Part shown: positions 25,940 through 35,635 of the stretch, piece after piece
How the letters are laid out: the number at the start of each line of letters is the position of its first letter
Position numbering within the stretch: position 1 is the first letter of the stretch
Origin: Bauldia sp963759235
GTDB lineage: Bacteria; Pseudomonadota; Alphaproteobacteria; Rhizobiales; Kaistiaceae
Assembly (NCBI GenBank): GCA_963759235.1
Contig: CAVWYO010000007.1
Span: forward strand, 1 to 64,000
Direction: 5' to 3'
Length of the DNA stretch: 64,000 bases
Program-made: the position numbers and the translations under genes
Notes under the pieces: model-generated
The model's database searches: none
What the model was told of the DNA's origin: nothing
What the model saw: the letters and a program-made list of their open reading frames with translations, nothing else

Positions 25940-28900
25940 TTGGCCTTCGTCGACAATCCAATAATCAACTCGCCGTTCGAGAGACCGAAGTGGCACTTCG
26001 AACTGGAAGATGACGGCCAGCCAACCGGGAAAAAACTCCCGGATCGCCGCCGAAGTATCTACGTCGTTCCCGTGCCTGCGGCCCGGCGTCGGGGACCGCA
26101 GCAGCGCGAGCTGTCGCTGGAAGACAAGGTCACCGAGAACGTCCTGGTCAACGAAATCCGCCGCCACGTAGATCAATGGCGGGAGCTTCCGCCCGGCCAA
26201 TGGGGCGTCACTCCCGAGACTCAACGCCTGCTGTTGCACTGGCGCGACCCCGACCGGGAGCGGAAGTTGTTCTTTTGCCAGCGCGAGGCCGTTGAAACGC
26301 TGATCTGGCTGACGGAGGTCGCGCCGAAGAAATTCAAGGACGACATCGAAGCCGCCAACGCCGAAGCCAATCCGGGTCTCTATCGCCTCGCCTGTAAGAT
26401 GGCCACCGGCGCCGGGAAGACCACGGTGATGGCCATGATCATCGCCTGGCACGCGATAAACCGCGCGCGGCGGCCCAACTCCAGGCACTTCTCAGACGCA
26501 TTCTTAGTCGTCACGCCGGGCATCACCATCAAGGACCGGCTTCGCGTGCTCAAGCCGCAGGACCCGAAGAATATTTACCGGGAGCTCGATCTTGTTCCCC
26601 GCGACCTGATCGACGCGGTGCTCAGGGCGCGCATCGTCATCACCAACTACCACTCCTTCTTGCTTAGGGAGAAAGAGCAGGTCTCCAAGCTCAACCGGCA
26701 AATTCTCGGCGGGCGCGAAGGCGAAAAGAGGTTTACCGAAATACCCGGCGAAATGGTCGCGCGCGTCTGCCGCGAGGGCGGCGCCGACCTGATGGGCCGC
26801 AAGAACATCATCGTGCTCAACGACGAGGCGCATCATTGCTACCGGCGCAAGGCCGCCGGCGAGCAAGAGGACGGCGCCGAACCGGCCATGACGGCCGAGG
26901 AGCGCGCTGAAGCGGAAGCAAACGCCAAGGCGGCGCATGTCTGGATCGGGGGCATCGAGGCGTTCAAGGTGCAGCTCGGCATCGAAGCGATCTATGACCT
27001 TTCTGCGACGCCGTTCTTCCTCAGCGGCTCAGGCTACGGCGAAGGCAGGTTGTTTCCTTGGGTGGTGTCGGACTTCGGGCTGCTTGACGCCATCGAGAGC
27101 GGCATCGTCAAGGTGCCGCGCCTGCCGGTGGTGGACGATGCGGTCAAGGGCGATCTGCCGAAGTTCCGCGACGTGTACAACGTGATCCGCAAGGATAACC
27201 CGCGAGCGTTCCCAATGCGTGGGCGGCGCACCGGCGGTGCGGTCGCGGACCCCAGCAGGCTGCCCCACCATCTGCTCGAAGCAGCGCTGGACGCGCTTTA
27301 CAGGCACTACGCCGAGATGTTCGACAAGTGGGAGAAGGTGCCCGAGCTTGGCCGTCCTCCCGTTTTTATCGTCGTCTGCAACAACACGGCCACCTCGAAG
27401 CTCGTTTACGATTGGATCTCTGGGTATGAGAAGACCGAAGGAGAAGGCGACCAAAAGCAGACGCGCATCGTCGCGGGTAAGCTGCAACTGTTTTCCAACG
27501 TCGACGACAACGGCCGCTGGCGCTCGCGCTTCCGGACATTCCTGATCAACTCGTCGCAATTGGAATCCGGCGATGCTCTATCGGACGATTTCCGCAAGGT
27601 CGCCGCGCGCGAGGTCGAGGAGTTCAAGAAAGAGAAGCAGGCGCGCGGCGAGTTGATCGAGGACATCTCGGACGCCGACTTGTTGCGCGAGGTGATGAAC
27701 ACCATCGGCCGGCCCGGCCGGCTCGGCGCCGACATCCGCTGCGTGGTCTCGGTATCTATGCTGACCGAGGGCTGGGACGCCAATACCGTCACTCACATCA
27801 TGGGCGTGCGCGCCTTCGGGACGCAGTTACTTTGCGAGCAGGTGGTGGGACGCGGCCTGCGACGGGTGTCCTATGAGGTCGATCCGGCCACGGGATTCTT
27901 TCCGGTCGAGTATGCCGAGGTGCTCGGCGTGCCATTTTCCTTTGCGCAGAGCGGCGGCGGAGGCCCGCCCCCGCCGCCACCACGCGTCACGCGCGTACGC
28001 GCCCTCGAAGAGCGAAGAAAAGAGCGGGAAATCCGCTTCCCGAACGTTGAGGGCTACCGAATCGTCTTCCCGCGCACGCCGCTCCAGCCCAAATTCACCG
28101 ACGACAGCCACATGGAACTGACGCCGGACGACGTGCCGAACGTCACTGAGAGCGAACCGCTGATCGGCGAGGGAATTACCTTCGATCTCCGCAAGGACGC
28201 CGAGAAACTGCGGCTCAAGTCGGTGGTGTTCGATGTCGCGGGTCTGTTGCTCCGCGAGAAGTTCCCCGACCAAGTGTGGCGTTATCCGGAACTGGTGCAG
28301 ATCACCGCGCGCTGGTTTGATAAGTGCCTGACGACACGTGGCAAGACGCCGAAGCAGTATCTGAAATGGAAGCCGCTGGCGATGCGCGCGGTCGACCGCA
28401 TCTATCGGGCGCTGGTAGGCTCGCTGACCGAGCCGGCGGACGGCTCGCGCGGCCTGCTGCTGCCGATCATCAACCCCCTCAATCCAGAAGGTTCGACGCG
28501 CCACGTTGACTTTGTCACCTCCAAGCAGACGCTCATCCCGACCACCCTGTCGCACGTCAACTACGTGGTCTTTGACCGAGACTGGGAAGCTGGTTTCACC
28601 GAGCGGCTGGAGAAGCTCGGCGACTTCGTCATGTCCTACGTGAAGAACCACAGCCTGTTCTTTGAGGTGCCCTACGAGTACGCCGGCGGCACCTACCGCT
28701 ATCGGCCGGATTTCATTGTGCGTCTTCGCGACGGAGAGGGACCGCCGCTCAACCTCGTCGTCGAAGTGAAGGGGCAGCGCGATGCCAAGGATGCTGCCAA
28801 AGCGGACACCATGAAGAAGGTCTGGGTGCCGGCAGTCAATAACACAGGGAAGTACGGCCGGTGGAATTTCCTGGAGCTCGCGGACGTTCCCTATGACATC

Positions 28901-28945
28901 GAAGATCGCCTGCGCGCCTATGTACGCGCACCGGCGATGGCGTGA
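25940..28945 (+). CDS. type III-like restriction enzyme, helicase-nuclease subunit
   Basis: This 1001-aa protein starts at TTG 25940 behind GGAGGTGGGGG. It has superfamily 2 helicase motifs: Walker A CKMATGAGKTTVMAM (about 153-166), Walker B N-DEAH-H (295-298), motif III SATPFF, and motif VI EQVVGRGLRR. The proline run GGGGPPPPPPR separates the helicase from later domains. Near the C-terminus RPDFIVR followed about 12 residues later by LVVEVKGQR forms a PD-(D/E)XK nuclease site. This is the Res subunit layout of the large type III-like (BPTD_3080-like) restriction enzymes. It overlaps or abuts the methyltransferase gene, with which it forms one system protecting the cell from foreign DNA. It is intact. 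Confidence 0.87.
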   Translation: MAFVDNPIINSPFERPKWHFELEDDGQPTGKKLPDRRRSIYVVPVPAARRRGPQQRELSLEDKVTENVLVNEIRRHVDQWRELPPGQWGVTPETQRLLLHWRDPDRERKLFFCQREAVETLIWLTEVAPKKFKDDIEAANAEANPGLYRLACKMATGAGKTTVMAMIIAWHAINRARRPNSRHFSDAFLVVTPGITIKDRLRVLKPQDPKNIYRELDLVPRDLIDAVLRARIVITNYHSFLLREKEQVSKLNRQILGGREGEKRFTEIPGEMVARVCREGGADLMGRKNIIVLNDEAHHCYRRKAAGEQEDGAEPAMTAEERAEAEANAKAAHVWIGGIEAFKVQLGIEAIYDLSATPFFLSGSGYGEGRLFPWVVSDFGLLDAIESGIVKVPRLPVVDDAVKGDLPKFRDVYNVIRKDNPRAFPMRGRRTGGAVADPSRLPHHLLEAALDALYRHYAEMFDKWEKVPELGRPPVFIVVCNNTATSKLVYDWISGYEKTEGEGDQKQTRIVAGKLQLFSNVDDNGRWRSRFRTFLINSSQLESGDALSDDFRKVAAREVEEFKKEKQARGELIEDISDADLLREVMNTIGRPGRLGADIRCVVSVSMLTEGWDANTVTHIMGVRAFGTQLLCEQVVGRGLRRVSYEVDPATGFFPVEYAEVLGVPFSFAQSGGGGPPPPPPRVTRVRALEERRKEREIRFPNVEGYRIVFPRTPLQPKFTDDSHMELTPDDVPNVTESEPLIGEGITFDLRKDAEKLRLKSVVFDVAGLLLREKFPDQVWRYPELVQITARWFDKCLTTRGKTPKQYLKWKPLAMRAVDRIYRALVGSLTEPADGSRGLLLPIINPLNPEGSTRHVDFVTSKQTLIPTTLSHVNYVVFDRDWEAGFTERLEKLGDFVMSYVKNHSLFFEVPYEYAGGTYRYRPDFIVRLRDGEGPPLNLVVEVKGQRDAKDAAKADTMKKVWVPAVNNTGKYGRWNFLELADVPYDIEDRLRAYVRAPAMA

Positions 28946-28953
28946 GGGCGGGG

Positions 28954-31749
28954 ATGGCGAAGAGAACGGGGAAGCCGCGCGCTGAGGCGGACGTCGAAAG
29001 TTACGAGCACAAGGAAGCCAAGCGGAAAAACATCCCGACGGCGGAGAACCAGAAGCTCGTCGCCGACGAGGATAAGGCGATCAAGAAACTGCGCTGGAAG
29101 CGCAATCCCGATCTCGACCCGCAGCTAGTCTGGCGCGGCAAGGACTTCGAATCCGACGCGCTCGAGGTCGATGCACCACCGATCTATATCCAGGAGAAGA
29201 TTCTTCCGGGCGCCATCATCGAGGATTTGCGGCGTCAGACGAAAGAGCGCCGCAAGGACGACAAGCCGCAATTCGACTTCTTCCACGACTTCAATTGCCT
29301 GCCGGAAGGCTGGAAGGAGGATGCGACCGCCAGCTACTACCACGACGAGGGCAACTGGCAGAACCGGATGATCCTCGGCGACTCTCTGCTCGTCATGGCG
29401 TCGCTCGCCGAGCGCGAAGGGCTGCGCGGGAAGGTCCAGTGCATCTACATGGACCCGCCGTACGGGATCAAGTTCAACTCGAACTGGCAGCCGTCCACCA
29501 AAAGCCGCAAGGTCGAGGATGGTCAATACGAGAGCTTGAGCCGCGAGCCCGAGGTTATCAGAGCGTTCCGAGACACCTGGATAGATGGAATAAACTCTTA
29601 TCTAAACTACCTGCGAGACAGATTGGTTGCCGCTCGGGATCTTCTGTCAGATCGCGGATCAATATTTGTACAGATCAGCGATGAAAACGTTCACCGTGTG
29701 CGGGCGATTTTGGACGAGGTTTTTGGTGCAGAAAACTTCGTCGTATCGATCGTTGTCAAAAAGAAGGGCAGCCAGATTGGCAGCACGCTTGAGGCGGTTA
29801 ACGACCACATATTGTGGTATGGCAAAAGCGCGAAATCCTCCGGCCACGTGACGACTAGACCGCTTTTTGTTGTGCGCGAGGATGAGGAAATTCTCGACGA
29901 CTACAATGTCGTCGAGCTGCCGACCGGCGAGAGAGTGCGCATCACCGAGCTCGAGGAACGAGACGGTGAAGCGTATCGGCAGTATTTCGGGCGGTTCCGA
30001 GCAGCATATCCGGATGCTCATCTTCTCGGCCTAAACCCATTGAAGAGCGGCGGATTTCGGAAGAACCAGTCTCTCGACTTCCTTTTCCGAAACAGACGCT
30101 TCCCCATAGGGCCAAATCAATGTTGGAAGCATACAGTCAAAGATGAATCGGGCGGGACTCCAGGAATGGAACGTCTAGCCCTCGCTGACCGTTTATTTCC
30201 TCTTATAAACGACGTCCGGTTTGTGCGCTACGCGCCTGAACCCGCGGTCAAGCGCATATCAAACTGGTGGGACAATCTCGGCGGGGCCGCAGCGCCCGTA
30301 TATGTTGTTCAAACGAACCCCGAGATAGTTAAGCGTTGCATTCTGATGACAACCGATCCCGGTGACCTTGTGCTCGATCCTACTTGCGGATCCGGCACGA
30401 CCGCGTTCGTAGCTGAGCAATGGGGTCGTCGCTGGATAACGATCGATACCAGCCGCGTAGCATTGACACTCGCACGCGCTCGCTTAATGGGCGCGAGATA
30501 CGACTACTATCTGTTGAAGGACAGCGAGGACGGCGCTCAGAAAGAAGGCGAGCTCACCGGCAAGCCGCCGGCAGCTGGACCATTCACCCAGAATATTCGT
30601 GCGGGGTTTGTCCTTGAGCGCGCGCGTTGGAACTCCTCTGGGTCCGTCGCCAACGATACTGAGATCGACGTCATCTGGGCTCGCTGGCAGAGGACGCTGG
30701 AGCCACTGCGCGCGAAATTGAAGGAGGCCCTGGGCAAAGCATGGGAGGAATGGGAAATCCCCCGTGAGCCCGACGATGCTTGGTCCAACCAGGCGAAGCA
30801 ACTTCACAAGGAGTGGTGGGAGGCTAGGAGGGCGCGCCAGAGAGAGATCGACGAGTCGATCGCACGCAACGCCGAAGTAGAGTTTCTTTATGACCGTCCC
30901 TACAAGGCGGGCGGCGTCGTCCGGGTCGCCGGGCCATTCACGGTCGAGAGCCTGTCCCCGCATCGGGTGTTGCCGATGGGCGAAGATCCGTACTTGGCGG
31001 AGCTTCCTGCCGCTGAAGGGGTTGAAGACTCGCCAACGCATTCTCCGCCAGTGTCGCCGGGCGCAAGCGAGGGCGCTGAGGGGACACGGGGGGGCGCCGT
31101 CATCACCGATTTTGCCCAGGTTGTGTACGAAAACCTCAAAACCGCTGGCGTGCAGAACACGAAGAAGGGCGAACGCCTCCTGCTAGAGAACCTGCGGCCC
31201 TTCGTCTCCCGCAGTGGGCTGATCCAGTTCCAGGGCGAATACAACGAGAAGGGCGGGACGAAGCGCGCCGCGGTCTGCATCGGTCCGGAGTACGACACTG
31301 TTGGCTATGAATTGGTGCGCCGTGCAGCGCGTGAAGCTGCGGACCTGTTCGATACGCTCGTTGTCTGCGGTTTCGCATTCGCGCCGGAAGTGGACGAGAC
31401 GCGGCTCAACTTTGGCACGCTCACGGTACTCAAGGCGCGCATGAACCAAGACCTACGCATGGCTGACAAGCTCAAGGCTTCGGGCGTTGGAAACCTGTTT
31501 GTGGTGTTCGGCGAGCCGGACATTAAGATTCACGAAATCGCTGATCACATGCTAAAGGCGGAAATCCTTGGCATGGACATTTTTGATCCGACCACCGGCG
31601 AGGTGCGATCCTCGACCGGCAAGAGCCTGATGAACGACGTGGCCGCTTGGTTCATCGACGACGACTATGACGAAGAGAGCTTTTTCGTCCGGCAGGCTTA
31701 TTTCGTCGGTGACGATCCATATGATGGCCTGAAGCGGTCGCTGATGTAA
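28954..31749 (+). CDS. type III-like DNA methyltransferase (Mod)
   Basis: ATG at 28954 is preferred; a GTG at 28942 overlaps the restriction gene stop. The 931-aa protein has motif IV DPPY at residues 167-170 (CIYMDPPYGIKFNSNW) and motif I DPTCGSGTTAFVAEQW near 475. DPPY before the SAM site is the beta class, used by type III Mod proteins for N6-adenine. The region between would include target recognition: its AT-richer DNA (29560-30400, for example FAENFVVSIVVKKKGSQIG-type codons) differs from the surroundings. A C-terminal 300-residue domain (RLLLENLRPFVSRSGLIQFQ, ADKLKASGVGNLFVVFGEPD) is characteristic of this long subfamily. It modifies the host's own sites and guides the Res subunit. Confidence 0.86.
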   Translation: MAKRTGKPRAEADVESYEHKEAKRKNIPTAENQKLVADEDKAIKKLRWKRNPDLDPQLVWRGKDFESDALEVDAPPIYIQEKILPGAIIEDLRRQTKERRKDDKPQFDFFHDFNCLPEGWKEDATASYYHDEGNWQNRMILGDSLLVMASLAEREGLRGKVQCIYMDPPYGIKFNSNWQPSTKSRKVEDGQYESLSREPEVIRAFRDTWIDGINSYLNYLRDRLVAARDLLSDRGSIFVQISDENVHRVRAILDEVFGAENFVVSIVVKKKGSQIGSTLEAVNDHILWYGKSAKSSGHVTTRPLFVVREDEEILDDYNVVELPTGERVRITELEERDGEAYRQYFGRFRAAYPDAHLLGLNPLKSGGFRKNQSLDFLFRNRRFPIGPNQCWKHTVKDESGGTPGMERLALADRLFPLINDVRFVRYAPEPAVKRISNWWDNLGGAAAPVYVVQTNPEIVKRCILMTTDPGDLVLDPTCGSGTTAFVAEQWGRRWITIDTSRVALTLARARLMGARYDYYLLKDSEDGAQKEGELTGKPPAAGPFTQNIRAGFVLERARWNSSGSVANDTEIDVIWARWQRTLEPLRAKLKEALGKAWEEWEIPREPDDAWSNQAKQLHKEWWEARRARQREIDESIARNAEVEFLYDRPYKAGGVVRVAGPFTVESLSPHRVLPMGEDPYLAELPAAEGVEDSPTHSPPVSPGASEGAEGTRGGAVITDFAQVVYENLKTAGVQNTKKGERLLLENLRPFVSRSGLIQFQGEYNEKGGTKRAAVCIGPEYDTVGYELVRRAAREAADLFDTLVVCGFAFAPEVDETRLNFGTLTVLKARMNQDLRMADKLKASGVGNLFVVFGEPDIKIHEIADHMLKAEILGMDIFDPTTGEVRSSTGKSLMNDVAAWFIDDDYDEESFFVRQAYFVGDDPYDGLKRSLM

Positions 31750-31856
31750 GCGCCGGAGACAAAATCCCTCAGTGAAGCGGCCGGATTGTCCGGTTGCGCC
31801 GGAGTAAAAATCCGGCAGCAGATAGCCTTTTGCCTGGAGTCGGCAGGGGGCGGGGG

Positions 31857-33355
31857 ATGAAGGGCGTGGAGCTCTACGGACGGGTTCGCTATGCGGTGCA
31901 GATTGAGGGATTGAGCCAGCGCGAGGCGGCGCGGCGGTTTGGGATCGACCCTCGGACGGTTTCCAAGATGATGGTGTTCTCGGTGCCGCCGGGTTACCGG
32001 CGGAGCAAGCCGCCGACGCGCCCGAAGCTGGACCCGTTCATCGGGATCATCGACCGGATTCTTGAGGAGGATAAGAGCCGTCCGGCGAAGCAACGTCACA
32101 CGTCGAAGCGGATCTTCGAGCGTCTTCGAGACGAGCACGGCTTTGCCGGCGGGCTGACGATCGTGAAGGATTACGTGCACGATCGCCGCCTTCGGCAGCG
32201 GGAGGTGTTCGTACCGCTCAGCCATGAGCCGGGACACGCCCAGGCCGACTTTGGGGAAGCGCTGGCCGAGATCGGCGGGGTGGAACAGAAGATCCACTTC
32301 TTCGCGTTTGACCTGCCGCACAGCGATGCCTGCTTTGTGCAGGCTTATCCGGCGGAGACGACGGAAGCGTTTTGCGCCGGCCACACGGCGGCCTTCGCGT
32401 TCTTCGGCGGTGTGCCGCAGTCGGTCCTCTATGACAACACCAGGATCGCCGTGGCCCGGATTCTGGGTGACGGAACACGACAGCGGACGCGGGTTTTCAG
32501 CGAGTTGCAATCGCACTACCTGTTTGATGATCGCTTCGGCCGCCCCGGCAAGGGCAACGATAAAGGCAAGGTCGAGGGACTGGTTGGCTGGATCCGGCGG
32601 AACTTTTGGTGCCGATGCCACGGGCGGCGAGCTTTGCGGGGCTGAACGCGAAGCTGGTCGACGACTGCCGCCGCCGGCTCGGCGATCGGCTGCGCGGTCA
32701 TCAAGAGACGATCGGTGAGCGGCTAGCGCGCGACCTTGCGGTCTTCCACGACCTGCCGGCGACAGCCTACGACGCCTGCGAGAAGAGGATCGGCCGGGTC
32801 AGTTCACTGTCGCTGGTACGCTATCGCGGCACCGACTACTCGGTGCCGACCGCCTATGGCCATCGCGAGGTTATGATCCGTGGCTATGTCGACAAGGTGG
32901 TGATCTCGTGCGGCGCCGAGATCATCGCCCGGCATGCCCGTTCCTACGAGCGGGAGGACTTTGTCTTCGACCCGCTGCACTACCTGGCGCTGCTCGAACA
33001 GAAGATCGGCGCCCTCGATCAGGCGGCGCCGCTGGTCGGCTGGGATCTGCCCGAAGAGTTTACCGTGTTCCGCCGGCTCCTCGAAGCGCGGATGGGCAAG
33101 CGCGGCAAACGGGAGTTCGTCCAGGTCCTGCGTCTTTTGGAGACCTTCCGCCGCGACGATGTGGTCGCCGGAATCAGGGAGGCGATGGCCCGCGGCACGA
33201 TCGGCTTCGACGCAGTCAAGCACCTGGTGCTGTGCCGGATCGAGCGGCGACCGCCGCGGCTCGACCTGACGGTCTATCCCTACCTGCCGCGGGCAACCGT
33301 GGCGACGACCTCGGCCAGGGCCTACATGGACCTGATCACCGGGGCGGCGTCATGA
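31857..33355 (+). pseudogene. istA: IS21 transposase IstA, one frameshift
   Basis: The first frame (ATG 31857) has the helix-turn-helix REAARRFGIDPRTVSKMM and the DDE integrase core: GHAQADFGEALAEIGG (first Asp) and SVLYDNTRIAVARI (second Asp). It goes on to KGKVEGLVGWIRRNF (catalytic Glu) and then shifts at about 32605, where AACTTTTGGTG lacks one T for the expected Phe-Leu-Val. The rest (MPRAASFAGLNAKLVDDCRR, YGHREVMIRGYVDKVVISCG) runs to the stop at 33355, which overlaps istB by 4 bp. The loss of one base in a T-run is either a real mutation or a sequencing error. Confidence 0.78.
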
Positions 33356-34146
33356 GCGACACGCCTCAGCTTCTGCTTGCCCATCACCTCAAGGCGCTCA
33401 AGCTGCCGACCTTCCTGCGCGAGTACGACAAGCTCGCCCGGCAGTGCGCCGCCGAGGGCGTCGACCATGTCCGTTACCTGCTACGGCTTGTCGAACTGGA
33501 GCTCATCGAGCGCGAACGGCGGATGGTTGAGCGGCGGATCAAGCAGGCCAGGTTCCCGGCCGTCAAAAGTCTCGACAGCTTCGACTTCCTGGCCTTGCCG
33601 TCACTCAACAAGGCTCTCGTGCTGGAACTCGCCCGCTCGGAGTACGTCGCCCGTCGTGAGAACATCATCGCGGTCGGCAACAGCGGCACCGGCAAGACCC
33701 ACATTGCCCTCGGGTTGGGACTGGCCGCCTGTCAGAAGGGCCTCGCGGTCGGCTTCACCACCGCCGCTGCCCTGGTCCACGAACTGATCGAGGCCCGCGA
33801 CGAGAAGCGGCTGCTGCGCCTGCAGCGCCAGTTCGCCGGATACAAGCTGCTGATCATCGACGAACTCGGCTACGTGCCGCTCTCCCAGACCGGCGCCGAG
33901 CTGCTGTTCGAGGTGTTCTCCCAGCGCTACGAGCGCGGCTCCACTATCGTCACGTCAAACCTGCCCTTCGACGAGTGGACCGGTGTCTTCGCCTCCGAGC
34001 GCCTGACCGGCGCGCTCCTCGACAGGCTCACTCACCACGTCCACATCCTCGAGATGAACGGCGACAGCTACCGGCTCAAACAAAGCAAGCGGCGCGCTCG
34101 CCAAGCCGGAGTCGAAACTCTGCCGGAAGAAACACAAAAAGCCTGA
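33352..34146 (+). CDS. istB: IS21 helper ATPase IstB
   Basis: The complete 264-aa AAA+ ATPase assists the IS21 transposase in target choice. Motifs seen are Walker A VGNSGTGKTHIALGLGLAAC, Walker B LLIIDELGYVPLS, sensor region YERGSTIVTSNLPFDEW and the C-terminal LLDRLTHHVHILEMNGDSYR. The start ATG overlaps the istA stop (ATGA). It is intact although its partner gene is frameshifted. Confidence 0.88.
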   Translation: MSDTPQLLLAHHLKALKLPTFLREYDKLARQCAAEGVDHVRYLLRLVELELIERERRMVERRIKQARFPAVKSLDSFDFLALPSLNKALVLELARSEYVARRENIIAVGNSGTGKTHIALGLGLAACQKGLAVGFTTAAALVHELIEARDEKRLLRLQRQFAGYKLLIIDELGYVPLSQTGAELLFEVFSQRYERGSTIVTSNLPFDEWTGVFASERLTGALLDRLTHHVHILEMNGDSYRLKQSKRRARQAGVETLPEETQKA

Positions 34147-34247
34147 TCGCCGGGTTCCGCCAAGCCTCCGCGGCGCGGTCTTCCAACCGTGCCGCCTGAT
34201 GCATCTTTACTCCGGCCCGCCGATGCATTTTTGCTCCGGCGTTGACA

Positions 34248-34538
34248 GAGCTTCGGCCGAGGCTGGACTTCTCGCTCGTAGGTGAATGCCGTCGCCCCAG
34301 AACGCAGCACCTTGCGCACCGTGTTCCGAGAAACGTGCAGTTCGCGGACGATCTCCTTGATCGTCTTGCCCCGCACAAAGAACTCGCGCCGGATCCGCGC
34401 AATCGTGTCCACGCCCTTCATCCCCCAACCACCCATCCCGGTTCCTGGATGGGCAGTCTGCTCGCAACACAAACAGGGGGGTCAATTTTGGACGCCGATC
34501 CCCCGCCTCAGGGGGTCAAAATTGCACGCCGAGTTACA
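34248..34538 (-). mobile_element. older IS21-family remnant (left end and istA start)
   Basis: On the minus strand an ATG at 34421 begins MKGVDTIARIRREFFVRGKT, IKEIVRELHVSRNTVRKVLR and ATAFTYEREVQPRPKL. This is the N-terminal helix-turn-helix of a different IS21 transposase, cut off at 34248 by element 1. Upstream lie repeated boxes GGTCAATTTTGGACGCC and GGTCAAAATTGCACGCC, ending in TACA at 34538, the complement of a TGTA element end. The insertion interrupted the RTX gene at 34539. Confidence 0.7.
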
Positions 34539-35030
34539 CGAAGGCGCGCGCCCCGGCCAGCAGATCGCCGCCGATCGCGCTGTCCTCGTCGGTGGCCGCC
34601 GCCACATTGTCGGCGATCGGGGCATTGTTCCCGTTCCCGAGGTCGATCTCCGCGTTATCGAACTTCAGGATTTCGACATTGACCAACCTGTCCACGTCGC
34701 CCGTGGCGAGGTGAGTGGCGGTGAGAAAACGACCAAGAGAGGAGAATGCATAGTCGCGGATGTCGCCGGCAAAGTTGGCGGTATCCACGCCCTTGCCTCC
34801 GTTGATGAAATCGCTGCCGGCGCCGCCGGTGATGTTGTCATCTCCCTTGTCCGCGAAAATCCGATCGTTGCCGTCGCCACCGTCGACGATGTCGGCACTC
34901 TTGCCGGAGAAGATCCAATCGCGCCGTCACCTCCGGAGACCGTATCGGCGCCTCTGCCCGACACGATGATGTCGGCACGGTCGGTTCCCACGATATCGTC
35001 GTTACGGTTGCCTCTGAAGAATATCGACAT
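34539..35030 (-). pseudogene. RTX calcium-binding protein, truncated and frameshifted
   Basis: The start MSIFFRGNRNDDIVGTDRAD at 35030 leads into nonapeptide repeats of the hemolysin type (G-R-G-A-D-T-V-S-G, G-G-D-G). Further repeats lie in a second frame (GGKGVDTANFAGDIRDYAFS), joined by a shift near 34915. They are followed by VDRLVNVEILKFDNAEIDLG, the standard segment after RTX repeats, and the beginning of an Asn-rich cadherin-like linker (NNAPIADNVAAATDEDSA). The frame ends exactly at the IS21 remnant. The missing 3' part would have held adhesive repeats and the type I secretion signal. It is a different family from the paralogues at 47-52 kb. Confidence 0.68.
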
Positions 35031-35203
35031 GGAAAATGGTCCTATCCTCGAGTAAGAACACGACGGCTGTCGCCAATTATCTCGTCGCGAGTGCCGATGT
35101 TAATGGCGATTTGCGTCGCACGAGCGCCCCAATTGCTAGGAAAGTACGTCCAATTTTAAGAAATTGAACCAAGCTGACGAAGTTAAACTATAGGTGTTCT
35201 TGC

Positions 35204-35488
35204 TCATCGACGCAAACGACAGTCGCCAAAATTATCGTTCCAATGACCGGAAAATCGAATTGCACTAGGGTCGCCACGATCCCTTCCACCAGTCATTGAA
35301 GCGGCCGGAGTGAGGAAGTCAGTCAGGAACCGAAGCCTTGTCCGGGTGGTGGCAAGCAGGGAATACGTCCGCGCCGCCTCGACCTTCGTCCCGGCCGCAA
35401 CCCGCGCGAGCGCGCGGACATTACCGGCTGTGGTGGCGAACACATTGGCGTGACTGGCGAGCCGGATTTCGTCTGCCGAGCGGGCCAT
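35204..35488 (-). CDS. hypothetical ORF next to IS21 element 2
   Basis: The 94-codon frame MARSADEIRLASHANVFATT, AGNVRALARVAAGTKVEAAR and TYSLLATTRTRLRFLTDFLT looks like an Ala-rich helical protein. It could equally be the tail of a gene cut by the IS21 element whose left end is at 35516. No family was recognised and no ribosome site is clear. The stretch 35031-35203 shows no feature. Confidence 0.28.
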   Translation of the reverse strand: MARSADEIRLASHANVFATTAGNVRALARVAAGTKVEAARTYSLLATTRTRLRFLTDFLTPAASMTGGRDRGDPSAIRFSGHWNDNFGDCRLRR

Positions 35489-35635
35489 CCGGATCCGGAA
35501 AATCAAAAGAAAGAATGTGAGAACGGCGGTGCAAAAGTCTGCCACGGTAGCGGCGGGATGATCCGGCTGCGGGCGGCGTAAAAGTCGGCCACTTTTGCCC
35601 TTTCTGGCATCAGGGAGGGCGGGGGCATTTTCACC

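Larger units (their letters stand above)
31787..34247 (+). mobile_element. IS21-family element 1
   Basis: The two-gene istA-istB layout is bounded by imperfect inverted ends. The left end from 31787 reads TGTCCGGTTGCGCCGGAG and the right end, complemented from 34247, reads TGTCAACGCCGGAGCAAA. Further in, both ends repeat a GCCGGAGTAAA box, the multiple transposase-binding sites typical of IS21. No clear target duplication is seen. It landed next to the Mod gene on one side and in an older IS21 copy on the other. The transposase has a one-base defect, so this copy is probably immobile. Confidence 0.75.
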
